DNA of 9,510 bases from an uncultured Clostridia bacterium (GTDB lineage: Bacteria; Bacillota; Clostridia; Oscillospirales; Butyricicoccaceae): positions 1 to 9,510 of the forward strand of contig CANUCM010000156.1 in NCBI GenBank assembly GCA_947856675.1, in the 5' to 3' direction. The position numbers were made by a program, and so were the translations under genes. The notes beneath the pieces were generated by a model. That model ran no database searches and was not told the origin of the DNA. It saw nothing but the letters and a program-made list of their open reading frames with translations. Positions 1-5,818 of the stretch are shown piece by piece; the stretch's first letter is position 1, and the number at the start of each line of letters is the position of its first letter.

Positions 1-66
1 GCTTACGATCATCAGCCCTACGGCAATATGAGCATTGTTCCGGCGATTCAGCAGGATATCCCTTGA
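1..66 (+). CDS. 3' end of an unrecognised gene (partial)
   Basis: Frame 1 is open from the window edge to a TGA at 64-66 and encodes 21 residues ending in MSIVPAIQQDIP. The reading is supported mainly by the strong terminator that begins about 40 bases after the stop. The fragment is too short to assign to a family, and no motif is recognisable. It could also be a chance open stretch, since 21 codons without a stop are not significant alone. Confidence 0.45.
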   Translation, partial: AYDHQPYGNMSIVPAIQQDIP

Positions 67-106
67 AAGTGCAAAAATGCCTTTCTATCGTTCCACGCAA
101 TACAGA

Positions 107-145
107 AAAAGCGGGCAAGAAGTTTTTGACCTCTTACCCGCTTTT
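107..145. terminator. Bidirectional intrinsic terminator between convergent genes
   Basis: The arms AAAGCGGGCAAGA (108-120) and TCTTACCCGCTTT (132-144) pair with one mismatch (a G-U in one direction) around an 11-base loop. A T-rich tail follows on the plus strand (142-145), and on the minus strand the A-run at 106-110 reads as a U-tract. It sits between the end of the upstream gene (66) and the end of the leftward serine hydrolase (249), so it can stop transcription from both sides. No gene is evident in the remaining bases 146-248. Confidence 0.85.
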
Positions 146-248
146 CGTTGCAACCTGCTTGCCAGCCGTTAAGTTAGTTTGTTTTCAAACCTTCCTTATC
201 GGTGATTGGCTTAATGAAGGCCGCTCTTTTTTGCGATGCTGACAAAAA

Positions 249-2123
249 TCAAATGAGCAGGATGTAGCCGCTGTGTACCGGTTTGTACTCGCCGCCCATC
301 AGAGAGTCGTAAGTGCGGACCAGGTCATCCTGCAGCACCATGATGCGCCGTCCGGCGGGGATGTCCGGCAGGCTTTCAAGAAGGGACGTAATACGGTACG
401 CACGGTTTTCTTCGCCCGGGGCGCCAAAATCCTGACCTGCGTACTCTTCCAGCGAGGCTGTGTCGCGATAGAGCAGGGAGGCCGCGAAGCAATACTCGGT
501 TTCGCCGCGCATTTCGAAAATGGGGGTAATGAGATCGCGGCTCGGATTGCATGGCGTGCGAAGGAAACCTGTGCCCACATTGTCGCTGAGCGGCGCAAAG
601 GAAGCTTCAAACAGGCCGTAGACGCCGCTGTTGCTGACGCCGGAGAAGGAGGCTATCAAAACGCCTTCCACGCCGGAAAGCTCGCGCACAAAAAAGCCGG
701 TCATGAGTTCGCTGACCACAAGATCGAAAGCGCCGGCGTTGACAAGGATATAGGATTTTCCCACGCGCTGCTTCCAGGCAGGGGACACCGCGGGGCGCGG
801 CAGCGCTTTTTGCGCAAGGGGGGAACGGCGGCCCTTCAGGCGAGTCATGAGGAATGTATCCTGTCCGTGGCAGGTAAAGAAGAAATCCTGTTTGTTTTCC
901 CCCTCAAAATATTCGCCGTTGTAGCACAGCGGGAGTTTAAACAGGCTTTCGTGCCCGCCGCGGGTGTCGTCGCGGGTAATGGTGCAGAAAGCGCCGTACA
1001 TATGTACATTGAGAATGCCGCTGGGCACGAGATATGTGCCGCTGTATTTTTCCGCAAAGTCGGCCGGAACAGGTTTTAAGCGGTTGTAAATGCACACGCC
1101 CTGCTCCTGCATGACAACGGCAAACAGCCGGAGGATGGTTTCGGAAACATCCAGTTTGCAGTCGTGGGTCTCGGAAATGGCGAGTACGGCATTGTATTTG
1201 GGAATGACAAAGAACTGGGTGGTAAACTGAAAACTGTTGCCGCTTTTCTGAAGCACGCCTTCGCCCAAATCGTATTCCGGGTCGCTGAAGCAGACGCTGT
1301 CCCAGCCGAGACCATAACAGGGGGAACGGTCGTCGCAGTCGAGAAAAGTACGGCCCTGCTTTTTGGCCATTTCGGCCTTGCTCTGCTCGCTGATTACGGG
1401 GTTTTCCTGCAAAAACAGCTGGCCGAACTTGCAAAGATCGCGCATGTTGGTGGTAAACCCCGCTCCGCCCTGAATCAAAAGCAGCTCAGCGGGGCGCATG
1501 CCTTCGCGAATCAGGGGGTAGTCCGGGTTGCGGACGGGGGAAAGCCTTGTGGAATGGGCGTCGATGGGTTCGGTGATAAAGTCCCGGCAATACTGTTCAA
1601 ACGGCATGCCCGTGACGGCAGAGACCACCATCTCGGCCAGGGTAAAGCCATCGTTGCAATAGACGGCGTACTCGCCGGGATCTGCTTTGAGATAGCTTTT
1701 GGCAAGGTGGGCATAAACCTCGTCGTAATAATGGCTGCCGGTCACGTCGGTCACGGAAAAGCCTTTCCACTGCGTTCCGGGCAGTCCGGAAGTGTGAGAA
1801 AGGCAGTGGCGCACGGTGATGCGGCGATACCGCTCGTCCAGCATGGTGAATCGGGGGAGATAGTGGCAGACAGGTGTATCCAGGTCGATTTTCCCCTGCT
1901 CGACCAGCTGCATGACAGCAGTAGTGCAAAAAATCTTGGACACGGAGGCCACATTGTACGTACACTCGGTCGTAGCCGGCTTTTTCTCGCTGCCGCCCTG
2001 ATTGCCCAGGGCATCGCAGGCCAAAAGCTCACCGTTTTGCATGATGGCGTAGGACACTGAGGTGTACTCGGCGGGCAGACCAAAGCGAAGGATGCGGGAA
2101 CATTTTTCCGTAAACTGGTTCAT
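249..2123 (-). CDS. Serine hydrolase, class C beta-lactamase/PBP4-like fold, with C-terminal extension
   Basis: The 624-residue protein has the three active-site elements of the beta-lactamase/transpeptidase-like serine hydrolases. These are SxxK as S60-V-S-K63, the YxN-type motif as Y155-C-N157, and a KTG-like KSG at 293-295. The region around 100-115 (RHCLSHTSGLPG) is also typical of the family. The catalytic part fills about residues 15-345. Roughly 280 further residues follow that I cannot assign; related esterases and D-aminopeptidases often carry beta-rich C-terminal domains there. No signal peptide or membrane segment is visible, so it is probably cytoplasmic and more likely an esterase or peptidase than a secreted beta-lactamase. 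The start at 2123 is chosen because AAAGGAG lies 9-10 bases upstream and the conserved domain begins soon after. The open frame continues upstream to 3482, but only through the promoter and antisense to the next gene. Substrate unknown. Confidence 0.88.
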   Translation of the reverse strand: MNQFTEKCSRILRFGLPAEYTSVSYAIMQNGELLACDALGNQGGSEKKPATTECTYNVASVSKIFCTTAVMQLVEQGKIDLDTPVCHYLPRFTMLDERYRRITVRHCLSHTSGLPGTQWKGFSVTDVTGSHYYDEVYAHLAKSYLKADPGEYAVYCNDGFTLAEMVVSAVTGMPFEQYCRDFITEPIDAHSTRLSPVRNPDYPLIREGMRPAELLLIQGGAGFTTNMRDLCKFGQLFLQENPVISEQSKAEMAKKQGRTFLDCDDRSPCYGLGWDSVCFSDPEYDLGEGVLQKSGNSFQFTTQFFVIPKYNAVLAISETHDCKLDVSETILRLFAVVMQEQGVCIYNRLKPVPADFAEKYSGTYLVPSGILNVHMYGAFCTITRDDTRGGHESLFKLPLCYNGEYFEGENKQDFFFTCHGQDTFLMTRLKGRRSPLAQKALPRPAVSPAWKQRVGKSYILVNAGAFDLVVSELMTGFFVRELSGVEGVLIASFSGVSNSGVYGLFEASFAPLSDNVGTGFLRTPCNPSRDLITPIFEMRGETEYCFAASLLYRDTASLEEYAGQDFGAPGEENRAYRITSLLESLPDIPAGRRIMVLQDDLVRTYDSLMGGEYKPVHSGYILLI

Positions 2124-2147
2124 ACTCGTCACACTCCTTTGGGATTT

Positions 2148-2176
2148 ACTATACCGTGCTTTTTTCTTTGTGTCAA
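2148..2176 (-). promoter_or_regulatory. Sigma-A type promoter of the serine hydrolase
   Basis: Read on the minus strand, TTGACA (2176-2171) is followed after exactly 17 bases by TATAGT (2153-2148). Transcription would start near 2141, about 18 bases before the start codon at 2123. This is a near-consensus promoter, and the short leader leaves room only for the ribosome binding site. Confidence 0.8.
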
Positions 2177-2210
2177 ACATGTGATAGAAAAATGAAATAG
2201 GCAGGGATAG

Positions 2211-2258
2211 TATAATTCGATAAAACGATTGGAAAATGCATATGCAGTGTTTTAGAAT
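2211..2258 (+). promoter_or_regulatory. Probable promoter region of the double-cubane/activase operon
   Basis: Two candidates exist on the plus strand. One is a perfect TATAAT at 2211-2216, but nothing resembling a -35 box lies 16-19 bases upstream. The other is TTGGAA (2229-2234), an 18-base spacer and TAGAAT (2253-2258). Either would transcribe the gene starting at 2295. The two divergent transcription units share only about 170 bases, so a single regulator could affect both. Which box is used cannot be decided by eye. Confidence 0.4.
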
Positions 2259-2294
2259 AAACAATAGGCAAGCGCAAGCATAAGGAGGACGTCT

Positions 2295-3449
2295 ATGAAA
2301 CTGATCGATACATTGCCTGAAGTTTTTGAGAGCTTTAATGAGCAGCGCAAAAACTCGTTTATCACCGCGCTGCAGATGAAAGAGCAGGGCATCCCGTTTG
2401 TCGGGGTTTTCTGTACATACCTGCCGCAGGAAATTCCCATGGCCATGGGCGCGGCCGTTGTGGGGCTGTGCTCCATGTCGGGCGAAACCATTCCCGATGC
2501 GGAAAAGGATCTGCCCCGAAATCTGTGTCCGCTGATTAAGTCCAGTTATGGCTTTGCCAAAACCGACAAATGCCCGTTTTTCTATTTTTCGGACCTGATT
2601 GTCGGAGAGACCACCTGCGACGGAAAAAAGAAAATGTACGAATATCTGGCTGAGTTTAAGCCGGTTTACGTGATGGAGCTGCCCAATTCCCAAAGCAGCG
2701 ATGCGCTGGAGCTTTGGAAAAAGGAGGTCATCCGGTTCAAAGAAAAGCTGGAGCAGCATTTTGGAACGGTCATCACAGAAGAGCAGGTGCGGCAGGCAGT
2801 GCGGCTGAAAAACGCAGAACGCGCGGCGCTGCGGGATTTTTACAGTCTGATGAAGCTCAATCCGGCTCCGATGCTGGGGCAGGATCTGTATAAAGTGCTG
2901 TACGGCAGTACGTTTAAGTTTGACAAAGAGGCTTTGATAAAAGAAATGCAGGAGCTGACGGCCAAAGTCAGAGCGGAATACGATCCGCAAAACAGCCCGC
3001 TGAAGGGCCGGCCCCGCGTTCTTGTGACCGGCAGCCCCATCGGCGGGGTGACGGAAAAGGTCATCCGCGCCCTTGAGGACAACGGTGCGCAGGTTGTCGT
3101 GTTTGAAAACTGCAGCGGTGCGAAATCCATTGACGAGGATGTCGATGCCGATGCCGCCGATATTTATGACGCGCTGGCGCGCCGGTATCTCAATATCGGC
3201 TGTTCGTGCATGACGCCCAACCCCAACCGTATCCGGCTGATGAACCGTCTGATTGATGAATACCAGGTGGATGCCGTGGTGGAGGTCATTTTGCAGGCCT
3301 GCCATACTTATAACGTGGAATCCCTTGGGATCCGCCGGTTTGTTACGGGTGAAAAGAAGCTGCCGTACATCAGCGTGGAAACCGACTACTCTACGTCGGA
3401 TACTGGTCAGCTTAACACCCGCATGGCAGCATTTGTGGAAATGATATGA
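2295..3449 (+). CDS. Double-cubane-cluster type 2-hydroxyacyl-CoA dehydratase-family protein (HgdB/YjiM-like)
   Basis: The 384-residue protein belongs to the HgdB/FldC/BcrB family of oxygen-sensitive iron-sulfur proteins. Recognisable elements are the FCTYLPQE segment (39-46), a cysteine-rich N-terminal half (C40, C59, C78, C93, C108) with the family signature ETTCDGKKKM (105-114), and a second Rossmann-like half starting near RVLVTGSPIGG (241-251) with C273, C303, C305 and C336. Only one such subunit is present, next to one activase. This resembles the E. coli yjiM-yjiL pair and the double-cubane cluster protein of Carboxydothermus, which carries an [8Fe-9S] cluster and reduces small molecules. 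A true dehydratase would need two different subunits. The start has a perfect AAGGAGG (2282-2288) six bases upstream. The 3' end overlaps the activase gene by four bases. The physiological substrate is unknown, and the Cys ligand assignment is inferred. Confidence 0.88.
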   Translation: MKLIDTLPEVFESFNEQRKNSFITALQMKEQGIPFVGVFCTYLPQEIPMAMGAAVVGLCSMSGETIPDAEKDLPRNLCPLIKSSYGFAKTDKCPFFYFSDLIVGETTCDGKKKMYEYLAEFKPVYVMELPNSQSSDALELWKKEVIRFKEKLEQHFGTVITEEQVRQAVRLKNAERAALRDFYSLMKLNPAPMLGQDLYKVLYGSTFKFDKEALIKEMQELTAKVRAEYDPQNSPLKGRPRVLVTGSPIGGVTEKVIRALEDNGAQVVVFENCSGAKSIDEDVDADAADIYDALARRYLNIGCSCMTPNPNRIRLMNRLIDEYQVDAVVEVILQACHTYNVESLGIRRFVTGEKKLPYISVETDYSTSDTGQLNTRMAAFVEMI

Positions 3450-4210
3450 GCTGCGCCCTGGGGATTGATTGCGGCTCCACAACGGTCAAAGGGGTTTTGT
3501 TTGACGGCGAGCGTGTGGTGAAACAGGAGATTGTTTTTACCAGAGCAAGGCCAAAAGAACGCATGGCGGAAATATACAGCCGCCTGTACACCCCGGCGGT
3601 GTGCTGCACTGTGACAACCGGCTATGGCCGGGCGCTTCTTCCGCAAGCGGATAAGACGGTTACGGAGATTACCTGCCATGCCCGCGGCGCCTCGTTTTTA
3701 CACCCGCATATCGGATGCGTCATCGATATTGGCGGGCAGGATTGTAAAGCAATTTCGCTTGACAGCCTTGGCTTTGTATCTGATTTCGCCATGAACGATA
3801 AATGCGCGGCCGGCACCGGGCGGTTTGTGGAAATGATGTGCCGTATTTTGGATTGCCCCCCGGATGAAATCGAGCGGCTTGTGAGCGGCGCATCGCCGGT
3901 AGAAATCACCAGCATGTGCACCGTGTTTGCCGAGAGTGAAATCATCAGTCTGCTGGCAGACGGGTGCGAGCGGGGGGATATTGCGCTGGGGGTCATTCGC
4001 TCAATATGCCGCCGCACGGCGTATTTTGCCCAGAAGCTGCACCCCGAAGGCCAGGTGTTCTTCAGCGGAGGGCTGGCCGGGCATGAAGTGTTCCGCAGGG
4101 AGCTTGAGGGCTTTTTGCAACTGCCGGTGTGCGTGCATGAGCTGAGCCAGTATGCGGGCGCCATCGGGGCTGCGCTCATCGGTTGGGAAAAGCTGCACAG
4201 AAAAGGGTAA
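3446..4210 (+). CDS. ATP-dependent activase of the 2-hydroxyacyl-CoA dehydratase family (HgdC/YjiL-like)
   Basis: This 254-residue protein has the ASKHA nucleotide-binding fold. The phosphate-1 loop is GIDCGSTTVKG (6-16), and the second phosphate/metal region is DIGGQDCK (94-101). NDKCAAGTGRF (117-127) and SMCTVFAESE (156-165) hold C120 and C158, positioned like the two cysteines through which HgdC dimers bind a bridging [4Fe-4S] cluster. A glycine-rich FFSGGLAG (205-212) marks the adenosine-binding end. In the family, ATP hydrolysis drives one electron from ferredoxin or flavodoxin into the partner's cluster at very low potential. The gene starts inside the stop of its partner (ATGA, 3446-3449) and has only a weak Shine-Dalgarno sequence, so translation is probably coupled. 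Length is normal for the family. Confidence 0.92.
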   Translation: MSCALGIDCGSTTVKGVLFDGERVVKQEIVFTRARPKERMAEIYSRLYTPAVCCTVTTGYGRALLPQADKTVTEITCHARGASFLHPHIGCVIDIGGQDCKAISLDSLGFVSDFAMNDKCAAGTGRFVEMMCRILDCPPDEIERLVSGASPVEITSMCTVFAESEIISLLADGCERGDIALGVIRSICRRTAYFAQKLHPEGQVFFSGGLAGHEVFRRELEGFLQLPVCVHELSQYAGAIGAALIGWEKLHRKG

Positions 4211-4214
4211 GAGA

Positions 4215-4255
4215 CAATCCGCACAGGATGAGCCTGTGCGGATTGTTTTTATTTT
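4215..4255 (+). terminator. Strong intrinsic terminator after the activase gene
   Basis: A perfect 13-bp stem, CAATCCGCACAGG (4215-4227) with CCTGTGCGGATTG (4233-4245), encloses a 5-base loop and is followed by TTTTTATTTT (4246-4255). It begins five bases after the TAA stop and separates the double-cubane operon from the hyd operon. Confidence 0.95.
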
Positions 4256-4271
4256 GACAAAAGATTAACAA
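4254..4271 (+). promoter_or_regulatory. Rex-like redox operator upstream of the hyd maturation operon
   Basis: The site TTGACAA-AAGA-TTAACAA matches the clostridial Rex consensus TTGTTAA-N4-TTAACAA at 12 of 14 specified positions. The right half is perfect and the two mismatches are both in the left half. It ends seven bases before the proposed -35 box. Rex represses fermentation and hydrogenase genes when the NADH/NAD+ ratio is low. The match was found by eye, no Rex gene is in the window, and the region is AT-rich, so chance resemblance is possible. Confidence 0.55.
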
Positions 4272-4277
4272 GAAATC

Positions 4278-4305
4278 TTGCAATCCGCAGAAAGTATGGT
4301 ATACT
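4278..4305 (+). promoter_or_regulatory. Promoter of the hyd maturation operon
   Basis: The promoter consists of TTGCAA (4278-4283), a 16-base spacer and TATACT (4300-4305), preceded by TGG, which makes an extended -10 element (TGN at 4297-4299). Transcription should start near 4312, leaving a leader of about 155 bases before the first start codon. The TTGACA at 4254-4259 looks like a better -35 box but lies 40 bases from this -10, too far to work with it. Confidence 0.7.
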
Positions 4306-4311
4306 GATATC

Positions 4312-4468
4312 AGCTCAGCCGAAAGCCCTGTGCTGACGGCCAAGCAGGTTTTTGCAGCTTCCGACACAAAGTGGTTCTGAGTGAAGGGTTTTGAAGTCTG
4401 CGCGCATCGTGCGCACACTGTGCTTTGGCGCCCTTTGGGGCGCTTTTTGTTTTTTGAGAGGAGAATGT
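4312..4468 (+). promoter_or_regulatory. Structured 5' leader of the hyd operon (candidate attenuator or riboswitch)
   Basis: The untranslated leader is unusually long and ends in an intrinsic terminator just before the ribosome binding site. Local helices include TCAGC (4315-4319) with GCTGA (4332-4336), AAGC (4342-4345) with GCTT (4357-4360), and TGCGC (4399-4403) with GCGCA (4411-4415). A competing long-range pairing is possible: GCCGAAAGC (4318-4326) with GCTTTGGC (4422-4429), continued by TGTGC (4329-4333) with GCACA (4413-4417). It would take up the 5' arm of the terminator. GCCAAGCA (4339-4346) could pair with the same segment. I see no cobalamin, TPP, SAM, FMN or T-box core and no convincing leader peptide. 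The ligand or trigger is unknown. Confidence 0.5.
4428..4455 (+). terminator. Leader terminator in front of the TM1266/hydE genes
   Basis: GCGCCC (4428-4433), loop TTTG and GGGCGC (4438-4443) form a compact GC-rich hairpin followed by TTTTTGTTTTTT (4444-4455). The AGGAG ribosome binding site begins only four bases later. A terminator placed inside a leader, downstream of the promoter and upstream of the first gene, is the usual form of a transcriptional attenuator. Partial read-through without regulation is the alternative. Confidence 0.75.
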
Positions 4469-4732
4469 ATGGAATCGAGAGTTGCCGTGATGAGCATCAT
4501 TGTGGAAAATCTGGAGTCGGTAGAAAAACTGAATGCCATCCTGCATGAGTACGGGAACTATATCATCGGACGAATGGGCATCCCGTACCGGCAAAAGAGC
4601 ATCAGCATTTTAAGCGTTGCCATTGATGCGCCGCAGGACGTGACCAGTGCGCTTACGGGAAAAATCGGGAGACTTGCCGGCATCAGCGTCAAGACGGCCT
4701 ATTCCGGAGTTGTTACCAGGGATGACCAGTAA
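4469..4732 (+). CDS. TM1266-family putative [FeFe]-hydrogenase system regulator
   Basis: This is an 87-residue protein of the small ACT/ferredoxin-like fold family (TM1266) that commonly accompanies hydE, hydF and hydG. Visible features are an initial beta strand (SRVAVMSIIVEN), the segment LNAILHEYGNYIIGRMGIPY (21-40) with the family-typical GRMGIPY, and a second strand SISILSVAID. There is no DNA-binding helix-turn-helix, so its presumed regulatory role is inferred from its context and ACT-like fold. The start at 4469 is preceded by AGGAG (4459-4463) at five bases. In-frame codons upstream pass through the leader terminator and are not credible coding sequence. Its end overlaps hydE by 11 bases, which suggests coupled translation. 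Confidence 0.87.
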   Translation: MESRVAVMSIIVENLESVEKLNAILHEYGNYIIGRMGIPYRQKSISILSVAIDAPQDVTSALTGKIGRLAGISVKTAYSGVVTRDDQ

Positions 4733-5774
4733 AGTACAGTCTTTGATTGACACCCTGTGCGAAACGCACAGCCTTTCGGAAGAACAGTATGCCCAGATTC
4801 TCCGCGGCAGGACGCAGGAGGCCCAGGACTGTCTGACGCAGCGGGCGGCGCAGGTGCGCAGCAAAGTATATGGAAACGGGATATTTATCCGGGGGCTGAT
4901 TGAAATTTCCAGCTTCTGCAAAAACGACTGCCTGTACTGCGGGCTGCGCCGTTCCAACGGCAGGGCTGAACGGTACCGACTGAGCCCGGAGGAAATTGCG
5001 GAGTGCTGCAAAACCGGATATGAGCTGGGGTTTCGCACGTTTGTGCTGCAGGGCGGGGAAGATTCCTGGTTTACAGACGAGCGGGTAGCCCGGATTGTTT
5101 CCGATATCAAGCAAATGCTGCCCGATTGCGCCGTGACGCTGTCGCTGGGCGAAAAAAGCCGGGAAACCTATCAGCTGTGGTTCGATGCCGGAGCCGACAG
5201 GTATCTTCTGCGGCACGAAACGGCTGATGCACAGCATTACGCCCGGCTGCACCCGAGCGAGCTTTCTCTGGAAAACCGGCTGCGCTGTCTTTCGGATTTG
5301 CGGGATATCGGTTACCAGACGGGCTGCGGGTTTATGGTGGGTTCGCCGTTTCAAACCCCCGAATGTCTTGCGAAGGATCTTTGCTTTATTGAAAAGTTTC
5401 GTCCGCATATGGTGGGAATCGGCCCGTTTATTCCGCATAAAGATACGCCGTTTGCGCAATACCCTGCCGGCAGCGCACAGCTTACGGTTTATCTGATGAG
5501 CATACTGCGCCTGATGCTGCCAGAGGTGCTGCTGCCGGCAACCACCGCGCTCAACAGCATCGACCCCTATGGCAGGGAACAGGGGATTCTGGCCGGCGGA
5601 AATGTGCTGATGCCCAACCTGTCTCCGGAGGACGTGAGAAAAAAGTATCTTTTGTACAACGGGAAAAAAAGTACCGGTGCGGAAAGTGCCCAAAGCCTGG
5701 ATGCCCTGCGCGGGCAGATGCGCAGGATAGGGTTTGAGCTTGTGGTAGACAGAGGCGACAGTAAACTGAAATAA
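4722..5774 (+). CDS. hydE: [FeFe]-hydrogenase H-cluster radical SAM maturase HydE
   Basis: HydE is a radical SAM enzyme with a TIM-barrel fold that acts on the HydG-made Fe(CO)(CN)-cysteine species during assembly of the 2Fe subcluster. The 350-residue length is typical. The radical SAM cluster motif CX3CX2C is C66-KND-C70-LY-C73, and the SAM-binding GGED motif is at 111-114 (LQGGEDSW). The conserved LRHET segment (163-167) and the barrel-closing MPNLSPEDVR region (297-306) also fit. No cysteines occur after C221, so the second, dispensable Fe-S cluster seen in some HydE proteins is absent. The start at 4722 lies inside the preceding gene with GGAG (4706-4709) 12 bases upstream, and begins MTSKVQSLID as expected. 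An in-frame ATG at 4647 would overlap the TM1266 gene by 86 bases and is unlikely. Confidence 0.95.
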   Translation: MTSKVQSLIDTLCETHSLSEEQYAQILRGRTQEAQDCLTQRAAQVRSKVYGNGIFIRGLIEISSFCKNDCLYCGLRRSNGRAERYRLSPEEIAECCKTGYELGFRTFVLQGGEDSWFTDERVARIVSDIKQMLPDCAVTLSLGEKSRETYQLWFDAGADRYLLRHETADAQHYARLHPSELSLENRLRCLSDLRDIGYQTGCGFMVGSPFQTPECLAKDLCFIEKFRPHMVGIGPFIPHKDTPFAQYPAGSAQLTVYLMSILRLMLPEVLLPATTALNSIDPYGREQGILAGGNVLMPNLSPEDVRKKYLLYNGKKSTGAESAQSLDALRGQMRRIGFELVVDRGDSKLK

Positions 5775-5818
5775 CTGACGGGGAGGAAAAATCCAACCCG
5801 TAAGAAAGGAAAATGAAT

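Noticed and set aside
164..230. Small hairpins (GTTTG-TTTT-CAAAC and GGCTT/AAGGCC followed by Ts) in the gap before the hydrolase stop
   Set aside because: The stems are only about 5 bp, one is bulged, and the much stronger bidirectional terminator at 107-145 already explains transcription ending.
1164..2060. 298-codon open frame on the plus strand
   Set aside because: It is antisense to the catalytic domain of the serine hydrolase, which carries the SxxK and YxN motifs. No family resemblance is visible in the plus-strand product.
2124..3482. Upstream in-frame extension of the leftward hydrolase gene, to 1077 codons
   Set aside because: It runs through the hydrolase's own promoter and antisense to the conserved double-cubane gene, and the strong AAAGGAG plus promoter define the start at 2123.
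4391..4468. In-frame coding extension upstream of the TM1266-family gene
   Set aside because: It would translate the leader terminator and its T-run and lacks a ribosome binding site, whereas AGGAG sits five bases before the ATG at 4469.
5775..5812. Shine-Dalgarno-like GGGGAGG between hydE and hydG, suggesting a tiny gene
   Set aside because: No start codon lies at a usable distance before the true hydG ribosome binding site. A weak CGGG/CCCG hairpin is possible, but nothing more.
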